The notes: generated from the sequence alone by a model not told the origin. A stretch of DNA of 64,000 nt from Cololabis saira (GCF_033807715.1 NC_084587.1:17715017-17779016), one strand, 5' to 3'. Positions 23,185 to 35,430 are shown, numbered from the stretch's first letter. Translations and numbers: made by a program.

Positions 23185-23382
23185 CTAAGATGTGGGTTCT
23201 GCAGAACTGCGGCAGTAAATCCTTACTAAATAGTGGCGCTCCGATGAGGAGCTGCACTCTTTAGTAGGGATTTCATATGGATCCAGACCGTTAATAATCA
23301 TTATTTTCTCCATATACCGCTCCCTGGCTTCCTTGTTTAAGGTATCGCGGTAAATTCCAGTTCCTTTCCAGCAGTTTAACAT
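23185..23382 (-). pseudogene. Transposon-encoded protein remnant (DPYEIP motif)
   Basis: A 65-codon frame reads GTGIYRDTLNKEARERYMEK, then IMIINGLDPYEIP and ends at a stop after a serine-rich tail. The segment around ERYMEK-INGLDPYEIP resembles the N-terminal region of large fish transposon proteins that carry a YqaJ-type exonuclease, as far as I can recall. The rest of such a protein is absent, and the sequence leaves similarity just after TKEC. It may be the first exon of the autonomous partner of the surrounding TTAA-flanked element. Function is not established. Confidence 0.35.
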
Positions 23383-24229
23383 CTTTTTTTTTTGCGTTCC
23401 GTCTGTTCACTTGGTGAAACAGAAAAGCGTCCCGTCTTCTCTCAAAACAAATGCACGCGACGGGACAGGAGTTTGCCGGCAGTACGCGCTGGTGCTCATG
23501 GGAAACGTAGTGTTCTTTGTGGTAAAGCACTACCGCTTTTGTCCAAAAGATGCCGGCAAACTCAGAAAAGCTGAAAGTTACATTGTGCTGCTTTAAAAGT
23601 AAGGCTGACATAAAGAAAACGTTTTAGCAACAGCCATTATTAACAGACTCAGATGGCGTTTTCCAGCTAAATACATAAAATAAAAAAGTGCAACAACAGA
23701 AAAATTGTTCTAAAAATGAAAACAAGTCTGTGACTCACTTTGGGGTCCCAGCCCATCAGTCGAGAATCATTGATTTAGAGAGCATTCAAGTTGTAAGATG
23801 AAAAGGCCACTACTAGCAGAGCCTATTTGACGGTATGCTGGCAACATTTACTACGCAAAATTTCTCTCTTGTAAAATATGTGTGGTACCTTCAGTTCTAC
23901 AGGTAAGAACGCACCGACCAAGTGTAACAAGGCAGGGGGAGGCTTGATACAATGATTCAATCAGGAGCATCCTACAGCCACTAATGCAGAAGTGATAATA
24001 CCTTGGATCAACAAGTGTTTTATACAAAATCAGCAACCAACTTAAACACCATTTTGAATGTCTTGTATCAATAATAGTCTGAATGTTGCTTTTCTTATAT
24101 CACATGCTCTGTTTCTCTGATTGGTTGTATGTCTATCCAATCGCGTCGAGAGGCAGTTTCTTCAGCATTCGAAATCAAAGTCAAATCCAGAGGAACCAGA
24201 CTAATTCTTTGAATCTGAAACACGTGTTA

Positions 24230-24710
24230 AGCCTGGATTATGGTTCTGCGTTAAATCGACACCGAGCATGCGCCGCAGGTTGCGCCGCAACGCGCACCCC
24301 ACGGCGCACGCCACGACGTGTCTGATGTGCACCTCCCAAAAATTGTAACTACAGTACGCGTCGAGGCGACGCAGACCCAACGCAGACCGAGAGGGCTGTG
24401 ATTGGTTTGCTTGCTAGCAACGCATTTCCAGTTCGTGAAGCAGTCGTGAACTTCCAGCGCTCTTTTCTTCGTGTGTGTGTGATTTTTTTTGTTTTGGTTT
24501 TTTGCACAATAGTGGTCCTTATCTCTTTGATTCACTGTGACCGGAAAAGTCGGATAAACCATTCAGGAAAAGAACGCACCCCCCTAGCGCTCTGGGGGGT
24601 TATTGCACCACGGCGAAATGGAGTGACGGAGAAGTTTGAAGGATTCACGACGGCGTCATAGCAACGGCGTGTGGTCTGCGTTGGTGTAACATAGAACCAT
24701 AATCTAGGCT
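24230..24710 (+). mobile_element. Longer Harbinger-type element related to the 141-bp MITE
   Basis: The ends AGCCTGGATTATGGTTCTGC and, inverted, AGCCTAGATTATGGTTCTAT belong to the same family as the 141-bp MITEs. TTA flanks both sides (24227-24229, 24711-24713). At 481 bp it has a unique centre containing GTGTGTGTGATTTTTTTTG and CCCCCCTAGCGCTCTGGGGG, a hairpin. No transposase is present. Confidence 0.85.
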
Positions 24711-24713
24711 TTA

Positions 24714-25984
24714 GTGTTGGTAAATGTAAGAAATAAAAAGCATTTAATGTTATATGTGATGTAACAGCAGTCAAATAGAAAATGTTATTCCATACCCTAA
24801 TATATACATGCTCAGGTTTAGTCTGTACATGTTACTGAGGAAATGCTGTCTTAAACTGTGTCATTATGCTTGTTTTTTTATTAATTTATATATCATTTAT
24901 TCACTGAAGGAACTTGTTAAAGGCTTACTAGCATAACGATAGATAATATTTTAAATTAGGCTGAATTGTTTTGTGTTTATAGGCTGAGTGTAGATCAGTG
25001 TCTCATCTTATCAACAGTCCAGATGTCCCGGCTAAATTCCCATTCAGTCTGCCTGTCCTTATAAGTGTCATATGGTCATGTGGCTTCGATTGGCAGGACA
25101 CTGGAAATAAAGCTGAAGAAATCTCTTCTCTTAAGCACACCATCTGCAAAATGGCCATATAGAAAATGTAAAAAATTTTCATTGCACAAAATACTACAAT
25201 GTTGCAATTTTATTTGCATACATGAAAATGCCATTGGTATTACGCAGTCATTCATCCTGTAGCATTCCTGAGGGATGGGATCTTGTCTAAAAAGTGCCAG
25301 TCTGCTGTTTGATACTCATGATGAAGAGCTGCTCTGTCTTTAAGTATGGCTTTCAACTAATCCAAATTGTCAAATGGTTTTGGAGATATGCTTATTATCT
25401 TTCTTTCCAAAGAGAATAAGTGAAAGAGTGAGATACAAAATCAACAGTAAATCAAAGAAAGCAGTCGGACTGTATCCCTTAAAAATTCTCTTAAATTAAA
25501 ACACTGCATTTTTCTTGTTTAATATGCATAGGGAATTTTTAACAGAGCAAGATGTGGTTTCATAAGAGATGAATCTTCACATTTCATGCTCGAAGTATGA
25601 AATACTGAACCACAAAACAATCGTTGGTTTCAGGTTGCATATAAACAACATAACTAACTCAAAACTGTTTTTATTGCAGTTACGCACTGCATTTATTGAG
25701 CGTAAATTCAGTTATCTGCTGAAGCAATGCAAATGTTTTGCATGTTGGATGTGGTTACAGGTAACGGAACCCAGTTCTGAACACAAACAAACACATACAA
25801 ACACATTTGTTAACAGTGTTTTGTTTGTAAGTGGTAAGAAATCCTTTTAAGCTATGTGTTGTCATTTAAAGTGTTTCTTCTATTGTAAGCGAACAGCTAT
25901 ATACTATTTCACACTAAATAACCTTTGCAACCCAGGATATAATCCCATCCTCATTATTTTCTCAAAGCATTACCAGCCATTGGT
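24714..25984. other. No recognised gene
   Basis: AT-rich. The frame at 25569-25850 has no recognisable domain. Nothing else supported. Confidence 0.45.
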
Positions 25985-28325
25985 CCTGCTACAGTTAGCA
26001 TCATTAACTCCTCTCTGATTACAGGTTGTGTCCTTTCCTCTTTCAAACATGCTTTTGTTCAACATATTGTAAAAAAGCTCAATTTGGACCCATCAGTGTT
26101 GAAAATGTACGGACCCATATCAGAATCACCACTACTTGCAAAAATGTTGGAAAAGGTTGTTGCCAATCAACTCATAACTGTGCTTGAAAGATCTGAGTTA
26201 TTTGACAAATTCTAGTCCGCATTTAGGAAAAATCCTTCTGAAACTGCTTTGATTGATTTGATAGTGTCCATAACGACATCCAGATGGCCTCTGATTCTGG
26301 TCACTGCTCTCTGCTGGTACTCCTTTACCTTAGCTCAGTGTTCAATACAGTTGATCACAATACCCTGATTAATAGGTTCCGTGAGTGGGTGGGTATATCA
26401 GGTGTTGCCTTTGTCTGGTTTAAGTCTTAACTTAAGGACAGGAGTTTTGCTGTGTCTCTATGGGGATCCCTCACCCGTGACCTGTGGTGTCCCTCAGGGA
26501 TCCGCACTGGGGCCGATATTTTTTATTCTACATATGCTAACTTTAGGACTCATCATACGCAGTTTTAATATCACACATCACTTCTATGCCGACGACATTC
26601 AGCTTCTTTTTTCATTCAAGAAAACTGAGAGGTCTAATTTTGCTAGACTTTTAAATTCTTTTGCAGCAGTAAAGCACTGGATGGGGCGATAACTTCCTCC
26701 AGTTAAATCCCAATAAGACTGAGATTCTAATCATCAAACCTGGTTCCTGAAATAATGCAGCCTCTTAGGCCCTTATCCTCTTCAGTCTGTACTCTGGGAA
26801 ATGGAAGGGTGCTGTTTGACCATTCTCTGTCATTCAACACACACATAAAATTACTGGCAAAATCAAGTTTTTTCAACCTCCGTGATTAAGCAAACTGAGG
26901 ACCATGGTCTCTCATGCTGACATGGAGATCATCATTCATTCTTTTATCTCATCCTGTTTTTATTACTGTAATGCTCTGTTTTCATCATGCAATCAAACGG
27001 TCCTCCACCGTTTACAATCCCACCTGAATGCAGCTGCTAGGATACTGACTAGGTCAAATAAACATTCTCATGTCACCCTTCTGCTCCGCTCTCTTCACTG
27101 GCTTCTAGTCACTTACAGGATTCATTTTTAAATACTCACCATCACTTACAGGGATCCACGTGGTCAGGCACCAACTTACCTATTAGCTCTCATTCACATC
27201 CATACCACACCTCATGCACACTTATGGCGCTTTTATACTAGTACCTACTCAGCGCGACTCGACTCGCCACGCCTCGTCTCGCCTCCACTCGCCTTGTCCT
27301 CGTTTGTTTTTAGACACCCAGATGAGAAGTGGGCGGGTTGGAGCGAAGCTGCTGTGACGTATTTGATTGTGTGATCTAAACGGAGAAGACAACAACACTA
27401 AAGATGTAGAACCTGGAGGAGATGATATATGTGCTGCTTGGTCTGTGACTTGTGTTTGATATCAAGTTAAAAAAATTAGAGTGAAAGAAGCTTTAAGCGG
27501 CAACGCTTTTTTTTTGTCTCTGCGCTGTTGAAGAGTCAGCTGGGAACCGCGAGCAGATATGAAGTGACAGAGCTCCTGGTGGATCTGGTCGTTCCTTATC
27601 GCCTGTCTAGATCCCTTTTTAATTTTCTCCTCAGCCACCAGGTTTATGAACATCTGCACCTCAGAGTTGGATCACCAAACAGACTTTTGCGCGGCCGTTG
27701 CGTGTTGAATAAAATGAACAGGAAGCCGCAAGTCGCTCTTTCGCTGATTCCCGCCTCCTGACTCAAACGTCTGACGGCCCTGCCCCCGACCAATCGGTGG
27801 CGTGTAGTGTGATGTAGTCAGATGCAGGCCGACTCAGCACGCTTAAAACCTGGGCAGAATAGATACAGAAAAAGTCTACTCGGCACGCCTTGACCCGCCT
27901 CGACCCGTAGTGGAGAAGCGCAAAACCGGGGCGTGGCGAGTCGAGTCGCGCTGAGTAGGTGCTAGTGTAAAAGCGCCGTTAGATCCAATAATCAGAACCT
28001 GTTGTCTGTCCTACGCAACGGCCTAAAAACCTGCGGTGACAGAGCTTTTGCCCCTACTGCCCCCCCGACTCTGGAATGCTCTCCGTGCCAATATTAGATC
28101 TGCCAACAGTGTAGACTGTTTTAGGGCCCAGCTCAAGATGAATTTGTTTAAATCTACTTATTGTTAGCCGACAATTTACTTGTTTTATTCTGAGGGGGTT
28201 TTATGCATGTTTTATGGTGCTTTGTTTTTAAGAGGTTGTCTTTCTGTTTTCTATCTGTTATTGTAAAGCACTTTGTAATTTCTATATGCGAAAAGGGCTC
28301 TATAAATAACTGTTACTTATTTACT
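25985..28325 (+). pseudogene. L2-like LINE ORF2 pseudogene with 3' end, split by a Harbinger-type element
   Basis: The plus strand holds, in order and across frames, MYGPISESPLLAKMLEKVVA (the conserved region before the RT core), a D-containing FNTVDHN motif, CGVPQGSALGPIFF and HFYADDIQLL (the RT catalytic motif with the two aspartates), IIHSFISSCFYYCNALF, LNAAARILTR-HVTLLLRSLHWL, and after the insertion PRLWNALRANIRSANSVDCF. These are the C-terminal half of an L2-clade reverse transcriptase. Many stops and frameshifts make it dead. The 3' end has GTAAAGCACTTTGTAATTTC and GGGCTCTATAAATAAC. Removing 27225-27978 and one TTA restores the reading of the LINE across the junction. Confidence 0.85.
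27225..27978 (+). mobile_element. Non-autonomous PIF/Harbinger-like element inserted in the LINE
   Basis: The terminal repeats read TGGCGCTTTTATACTAGTAC and, inverted, CGGCGCTTTTACACTAGCAC. Beyond this the arms carry CTCGACTCGCC and its inverse. TTA flanks both sides (27222-27224 and 27979-27981). The 3-bp TTA duplication and the length suit a Harbinger MITE. The interior matches the inverted copy at 192-800, including the shared open frame at about 27540-27720, but here the frame is already broken by a stop in the part equivalent to LLGLW. No transposase. Confidence 0.85.
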
Positions 28326-28554
28326 TAGAAGGTGATGATGTTTTCTTGGAAAGTCACTGAACTCCAAGGCTGGTAGTGATATTTTCATCTGTGTGAATCA
28401 GATAAAAGAACTGCACACAGTTGGCTGAGACCATATGCTCAATAAGAAGTGTTTTTGTAAATGGATGAATGAGAAACATCATTAAATTGGAAAGGCACTA
28501 TAACAGTTTAGACTACTTTATCTTAATATCCATCCATCTACTTAATTCATCAGA
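28326..28554. other. Short unannotated stretch
   Basis: Nothing identified between the LINE 3' end and the next RTE fragment. Confidence 0.4.
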
Positions 28555-28925
28555 GATCAAAACCTCCCTCTTCTCAAACACCTCCTCGATCATGCCTCTA
28601 TCTCCTCCAAGAGGAAATCAAAGTGTTTCTGGCCAACCAAGATATACAATCTTTCCAGAGTGTCTTGGGTCTGCCTCAGGGCCTCCTATCATCATACCCT
28701 GAAGATAACCAAACTCTCTCAACACACCCAAAACCCATCCCCAAGGAGGAATCCAGGAGGCAACCCATCCAGATGCTGAGCTAGGTCAGTTAGGTCTTCT
28801 CGATATGGAAGAGCAGGAACTTTACTCCCTCGTAGATGACTGAGCTGCTCAACCAATCTGTAAGGGAGAGTCCAGTCACCCTGCTGAGGAAACTTATTTC
28901 AGCCGCTTGTTTTGGGGATGTTGTT
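28555..28925 (-). pseudogene. RTE-clade LINE ORF2 C-terminal fragment
   Basis: Read on the minus strand, this matches the same RTE C-terminal region as 18022-18290. Plus-strand landmarks are CCAGAGTGTCTTGGGTCTGC, AGGAATCCAGGAGGCAACCC, TCTGTAAGGGAGAGTCCAGT and CACCCTGCTGAGGAAACTTATTTC. Frames are broken. No flanking duplication was found. Confidence 0.7.
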
Positions 28926-31199
28926 CTTTTAGCAACTAAACCACAAAAGGGAAGGTAGGAACAGAGTCTTGCCTTTTAACACAATTTGTCTTCACCACAA
29001 CAGACCTGAGACCGAGAGTCTGCACTACTACAGATGCAGCACCGATTTGCAGCACCGGTGCAGCTCTTCTGCCCTTTGTGAGCATCTTCCCACATCTCCT
29101 ACCAGGAAGTAATTCAGTTTATTACCAGAAATCCAGTCTGGCTGTTAATCTTATTTGATCTCAGTTGTTGATTCAAAAAAGTTTAAATATAATGCATTTT
29201 GAAAGTAAAATAAAGAGGGTCAATTTGCACAAATTCAGGAAAGTACATAAATATTTTAGCACAGGATATTTGGCTTTTAATATCGTGCCTGTTCCAGGTA
29301 TTTCCATACATTTTCCATCCAAATTACATTTTCATTGTATAAAAGGCATGGCAGAGGAAGGAGATCTTTCAGGTACATGCTGTTGCTCACCTTGATTCGT
29401 TTTTCTTGTCCTTCGTTCCCACGGCTGCATCAAATGAGTAAATAGTCTTTTAACTGCAGTAAACAGCAGCCGCAGCTCTGTCCGTGTGTGGGGAGGGAGG
29501 TACTCCGATGGGAATATAGGCTAACAGCTACTCTGGATGAGACCCATACGAGAGTGAAATAGTCGCATTGTAAATTTTTAAGGTTTTAAGTAGTTGTTTG
29601 CAGGAAGACTGGAACAAAAACAAGCATACAGAGGGATTCATTGTTCAGTATCCTCTTTGCCATTATGTCTGTTAAGTATTTTGAAATGGAGCAACAAGTT
29701 TACAAAGTGGCATTGACAGACTGGAATGACAAGCGGTCACGATATTTGTAAGGAAGCGGGCCACATTGTCAATCCACAAACCAATCACACCAACATTTTA
29801 ATATAAAGAGCCTGAGGTAAAACTTAAAAGGCTGACCAGAACGCAACTGAAACACCCCTTAGCAGTAATCACCATAATCACGGCACTTGCTGCTGTGGTT
29901 TTCTGTCAGCACTTTAACACAATCTGAGTGTGGTCCACTCCATAAGAGGTGCATTCAGCACAGACACTGGCTTGACTGCAGTTAACACAATAATGCTACC
30001 AGTTCTCCAAAACATAAAAAGATCTCTGCACAGACATTGTATACAGTAATAAATAAACATGTCTTGCCTTCATGTTGTCAACAAAAAAGACCTTTACTTT
30101 TCTCTGTAACCTTCCCTATCACATCAACAGAGTCGTGGTTCATGTGGATCTCTTTTTTCTTCACTATGTGCACAAAGGCCTTCAAATAATCAGAAGAAAT
30201 AGTGCTCTTGAAGGGAAATATGTGGACTTTTTTTAACATATCACTCAGCTGTACAGAGCATCAGTTTATATAGAGAGCCATAGCTTTGTTTTCAGCCTGC
30301 TGATGTGTGCGGGGCTCTTGAAAACAGTACAAGCCAGTTAAAATTTGGAGACCTGAAATAATCAGAGTGACTAAAGCGCCGCTCTCCCCACCTGTCAAGT
30401 CTGCACTACAAGTCTGAATCTCACCCCTATTTCTAACGTTATCCTCATTATCATGTTTCCTGTCTCCCGAGTCTGGTGCTGCATTGTCCGTGTAGATGTC
30501 GTCCAAGCTAAGATTGGTGATCGGACAGCAGCACTGTAGGCAGTATTTTAAGAATAGATCAGTTATTTTTGCACATTACTCACCCTCAGCCAATAGGGCT
30601 TGTTTTATTTTCCTTAACTTGGACCCTCCTTTTCATTGTCTTTTATAACTTTAAATCACAGTGATGCAATCCTGTACATCTTTCCTTGATCTTTCCACTC
30701 TTCCCACTCTGAATGAATGTGATAGCTGGATAGTGTGTTTTGGGCCAAACTCAGATGTTTTCAGCAGGATCCGTAAATAAAAATAACTTTCTGAGTCAAA
30801 TTCAACTAAGACGTTATAGTAAAGGGATAGATAGATCAGTCACTAGGATTATTAATCTGTAATCCCCACATTTATTGTAAACTCAGATTGTATATGTTTA
30901 ATTAAAGTGCAGTTCATTATTGCTGTTGTCTGATGTGCTGGAACAAACCTTTTGATGGCATGGCCTTTGTCAATATTGCTGATAATATAAATTAAGCCAC
31001 AAATGAGGTAGCTGTATTGTGCTCTTGCGCTTTAAAGGGGCCATATTCATGTTTCTGATTTACCTACAATGTTATGAGTTGATCACCTTACACATGTTGG
31101 TGTACATTTGTTATAATATGGGAAATTGAATTCTGCAAGTCTTGCAGACCCTCAGTTGCAAGAACATTGCAAGATTGCTGCAGCTGTCTTTGCTTTGCA
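28926..31199. other. No recognised gene; one coding-like island
   Basis: Mostly plain sequence. The minus-strand segment 30425-30533 is open, non-repetitive in composition and bounded by splice-like sites (see findings). Otherwise nothing can be supported. Confidence 0.35.
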
Positions 31200-31725
31200 T
31201 TGCGCCTCTGGTACCCCCAGTTGCTGCCAATCTGAAGGTTAGGTTCAGCGATGAATCCACAGTTGGATCGTCGGGTGATGGTGTGGGAAAGACGCAGAGG
31301 GGGCTGTGCTGATTGCTGCACCGATAGAGAAACATCTTTAGGTGGAAGCAGTGTGATGGTGTGGGTTAGCGTCTTCCTCACAGGCAGTCTCAATGCAGAG
31401 AGATATCAACATGAGATTCTACAGCAGTCCGGGACCGACCTCTATCCTCCAAGATAACAACTCTCGCCCCCACAGAGCGGGTTTATCAGAGACTACTTCC
31501 AGGAGGAAGGAATGGCCTGCCAGCAGTCCTGACCTAAACCCCATTGAACACTTGTGGGATCAGTTTGGGCGTTCTGTTCGTGCCAGAGTGAACAACACAA
31601 CCACGTTGGCTGACGTGCAACAAATGCTGGCTGAAGAATGAGATGCCATCCCACAGCAGTGTGTGACCAGGCTGGTGACCAGCACGAGGAGGAAGTGCCA
31701 ATATGTGTTGTTTCTTCAAACTTCA
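31200..31725 (+). pseudogene. Tc1-like transposase pseudogene
   Basis: Across two frames the plus strand reads a weak KVRFSDES, GGSSVMVWVSVFLTGSLNAE, RYQHEILQQ, then LQDNNSRPHRAG and EWPASSPDLNPIEHLWDQFG followed by RSVRARVNNTTTLADVQQML. These are the conserved landmarks of Tc1/mariner transposases, with D at QDN and E at PIEHLWD of the catalytic DDE triad present. A frameshift lies between the LNAERYQHEIL and QDN parts, and the N-terminal DNA-binding region is not recognisable. I see no intact terminal inverted repeats, so the copy is dead. Confidence 0.88.
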
Positions 31726-31849
31726 GTCATCCAATCCACCAAATGCCATGCAAGAGTCAATGGCAAAAATTGGCAGAGAAGATTTGGCAAAATTTTCAAG
31801 GATGCAACCCACATAGTCAGGATGCTCCTCCTTATAAATGTGTTGCCAT

Positions 31850-31915
31850 ATACACACACACATTATATATATATACACACATACATACTGTACATATATA
31901 TTGTATATGCATGTT

Positions 31916-32008
<93 letters not shown>
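31850..32008 (+). repeat. (CA)n-(TA)n-(CA)n compound microsatellite
   Basis: Short CA runs flank a pure TA run at about 31919-31995. All open frames across it (YIYIYI) are artefacts. Confidence 0.97.
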
Positions 32009-32009
<1 letters not shown>

Positions 32010-32481
32010 TATACATATACATATATGACAAAACATGTAACATATTTGACACTTTTTTTGCAAGTTGGGTATAACTTGTTTTTGAAAAAATAATGCTAAT
32101 GCTTGTGTGACTTTTCTTGCTAGTTTAATTTTGAACCAAGTGTGTGTGTCTGTTTGGGTTTGGTTATCACGAGCCGCAGCGACTGATGGGGCTTCATTTG
32201 ACCATCACTACTTACAAAAGATAGAGGGTTGTTTTAACTCTGAAATGCTCTTTAAGTACCGACATTACAAAGATTATTTTCATTTGAATTGCCTTTAACA
32301 TATTGCACAAAACCCCTTAAAAGGGACTGATATTTATGTGTGTACTATTTTATTGGACGACGTGATACTCTAAATCTATTGTTGCATACAGGAAATATCA
32401 GTCTCATTTTAAAGCCACTGGTCTGTTAACACAGAGTCCTGGAGTCTTCTTTCTCTGGAACTCAGCTGAGTCCAGTTTGTG

Positions 32482-32646
32482 ATGACTAAGACTGAGAGAG
32501 GCTGTTCACTCGAGACCCTGCTCACACCCCTCCACCACCACCAGCACAGCCACCTGCCTGTCATGAACGAAGTCTTTGTGATTGACACAACCATCTCGTC
32601 TGACTTCCCCTCACGTCCAGCAACCACCGTGGCCAAAAAGCGGTGA
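32482..32646 (+). other. Coding-like island, 54 codons, unidentified
   Basis: From ATG at 32482 to TGA at 32644 the frame encodes MTKTERGCSLETLLTPLHHH and onward through VMNEVFVIDTTISSDFPSRP to AKKR. The composition is protein-like and has no repeats other than a short CAC run. A possible acceptor, TCCAG, precedes it at 32471-32475 after a pyrimidine-rich stretch, so it could instead be a terminal exon. I do not recognise the protein, and no other exon was found nearby. Confidence 0.22.
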
Positions 32647-32649
32647 CCT

Positions 32650-35354
32650 AGTCAGTTACATGGAAACAGATTGATTGTAAAATGTTCTGTGAGACGGCAC
32701 TTTTAAATCTTATCAGGAAATCACCTGAAATGCATTTGGTCCTGACGGCAAATTACAGCTGCTGTCACTGCCTCACATCTCTGCCTCGAAACGTAGGAAA
32801 CCTCACAATGTAATTTACTTGTTCTTCATATTTTCGTTGCTTTTCATATTCTCCTGTTTTTTTAAAGGCACTTAGTTAGAAAGTGTGCTATGAATAAAGA
32901 TTTCAAGTTTAAGTAGTTTTTCTTTGAAACACATTAGAAACTTATTTTAAGAGAGTGTATCCACGAGGCTCATGAGCAACATTTCCATAATTTCAACAAA
33001 TAAGAAGCCTGAGTAGGGTTTCATACTGCTTACAATGGTCATGTATGTGATATATGAAATACAAATGATACAGAACATCTTACTAGATTCTGGATGGATT
33101 AATGTCGCAGTGTCTATAACAGTGTCTAAGCTCCATTGGAGACTAAATGTGTGAAAAAGGGCATTCACCTTCCAGTTAGCATGTTTTATCATAGTCAATT
33201 ATTTGCAGCTACTGGTTGTAATTGAGGGCTCTCTTAAAGCACGGTACTTCTCAGGTCCATTGTAGGTATCTGTTTGATGTTCAAGTGGTAAACCAATCCA
33301 AAGCATCTGCTTGGATTTGTGTTGTGTTGCTTTATTTTTGGAAGGAATCTAAAGGGCTTTAAGTGCAGCTGCGGGCTAGCCGGTTGGCAGCTGTATGTTA
33401 ATAGCTTGTCCTGTTTGCGGCTTTGAAATCAAAGCAGGTCTTACTCCGGTCAACGCTGGCTTCGAGGCTCTTTTGACTCAGAGTATATATCGGGAAAAAG
33501 AGAATTATGCAAAATTGTTGTCACAAACAATGTAGCATTCTCATGGAAGTCTACCTTAAATATGATCGCAGGAGGGATTTAAAGCTTGTATGTCGTTCTG
33601 ATAGTCACGGCATGTCTGGTTGGAAGCTGTTTTTCTTATTGATGTAGGTTTAAAAAAAAAAAAGTGACCTCATTATGCTAAAACAACAAAAATAAAGATG
33701 AAAATTGGCTAATTGTCAGAGCATTTTTAACACTTTTCCTTTGCACCTCACACTCCCCTCGGGTACCTCCCTCCTGCCCTGATTCTTTACCTTCCATTTT
33801 TGCTTTGAATCCTTTTTAGACCCACTTAATTTTTTTTTTCCTTTTTCCCCTCTCCAAATCCATCCCCCTCCTGTCTTCTGCCGTCTCTCTCCACCTTTCT
33901 TCACTCTGTATCTTTCATGCCTCCCGCTCTTCCTCTCCATGTAGGCTGTGTGATATGTAAATGTACAGACAGCTGCTCCCGTTCTCTGAGTTTTGATTCA
34001 GCCATCGCCATAATTAACAGCTCTGTGAACTGTGACTCATCCTAAACTAGGTGAGAGCAGCTCCGCTAACCGATAAGTACACTCTTTATCTCTCTGTGGT
34101 CCTCTCTAGCTACAACGGGTACACACGTACGCGACATAGAGTATTCATCTGGACATTGGTGAGAACGCTTACGCTCCTGTCTCCATAACTAATCGTATAA
34201 AATTTGGGGTCATCGTGCAGCAGCTCACCCGTTGCGCCTTTTCCTTCCCTCCTCAATCCATCCTGTCATCCTTTTCTGCAAATTCCTTGTACTTTCTCTC
34301 GCTTTTCAGCCTCACCTTGCAGTAACTTCTCTGCTCTCTAGCTCTCTCTCCCTCCCCGAGTCTACTTATCTCTTTAATGGGGATATCAATTAACATGGGA
34401 AACTGGGACCTCAAGGCCCCTCAGAGAATAAATGCATCACATCTTAAGCCACAGAGGAAGGCTGCAAAGCACTCATCTGTTCCCTCTCCTGAACTCTCTT
34501 TTTCCCTTCATATTTTTCTTGTACATGATAGCTCTGCTCTGCAGAAAAAGAATGACTCATTTTTTTTAACACTCTTCCAGAGTTCAAACCTGCCTCTTCT
34601 TATTTATGATATACCATACATTTTTATGTTACAATTTCATTTCTTTATTGAAGGTTGGTAGGTCACATATGTACAACTCCGTAAACACAACACTTGGAAA
34701 AGGGATGGACCATAAAGTGTCTAAAAGGGCTATATCCTTGTTTTTATTTTTTATTTTCCTTTTTTTTTTAAACACCAAATAAATAAAAGTAATCATCCCA
34801 CTACAAAATGCAAAATGTGTCCAAACCATTTCTAGTCCACTGCAGCGTACCAACTGTTTTAAAGGGAAGATATAATGAAAAGGGCCATTGTTTCAGTGCT
34901 TGAGAGCATTACACTTGGGTGTTCAAATTCACTACGGAAGCAAAAACTCCAACATAACGCAGCCTTGTCACTGCCCAGAGTTAACAATAGTTCACGGTAA
35001 ACCATTCAGATTTTCAGGATATTATAGATAGGAAAGAATTATTCAGCGTATCCATCTTTTTTTCTATCCAACTTTACATCATATTGCATCAAGCCCTCGT
35101 ACAACTGCTGATACTGGTGGTATTACCTGCTATTATATGTCCCTGTTGTCCTTCTTCTTTTTTGTCTTCCTGCTGTAACATGAGTTTCCTCATTGTGGGA
35201 AAAAAGGAAAATCTAATCTAACCTTCTGTACCTCAAAAATGAGTAGTCCCTTTTGACCGCTGGGTTCCACCGGGTGCAGAAGCACCGCTGCAGCAAGTGC
35301 TGCAATATGCCGTCTACTCGATGAGAGCGGTCCCAAAGGAAGGGTCATGTTGTT
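32650..35354. other. No recognised gene
   Basis: Non-repetitive, partly AT-rich sequence. The block 33945-34230 has balanced composition and TAATTA-type motifs such as CATAATTAACAGC and could hold regulatory sequence, but nothing in the sequence alone proves this. Confidence 0.4.
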
Positions 35355-35430
35355 GTCTTGTTTTTCGCAGGGGGTTACGTTCCAAAAAGAACCCGTGATA
35401 GGTGAAATCCGTGAAGTAGTAACCTTTATT

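Larger units (their letters stand above)
22190..23592 (-). mobile_element. TTAA-flanked element with coding remnant
   Basis: TTAA on both sides (22186-22189 and 23593-23596) and terminal repeats AGCGACACTACGTAACTT against AGCAGCACAATGTAACTT, 14 of 18 matching. This is a common fish MITE end. At 1.4 kb it is longer than usual for that MITE and holds a protein-like segment near its right end on the minus strand, plus a Harbinger MITE at 22664-22804. A TTAA duplication points to Kolobok/T2-type or piggyBac-type transposition. Confidence 0.75.
21715..23772 (+). mobile_element. Old hAT (Charlie-like) element with three nested elements
   Basis: The left end CAGTGGTTCTCAAG and the inverted right end CAATGATTCTCGAC match at most positions and resemble the CAGNGGTTCTCAA end of Charlie-type hATs. 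The flanks GTGTAAAG and ATTTAGAG agree at five of eight bases, so a duplication is possible but decayed. Most of the interior is later insertions: an LTR-like block, a TTAA-flanked element and, within that, a Harbinger MITE. Confidence 0.5.

Noticed and set aside
31663..32093. Frames of 100 to 150 codons with YIYIYI runs
   Set aside because: They are translations of the TA and CA microsatellite.
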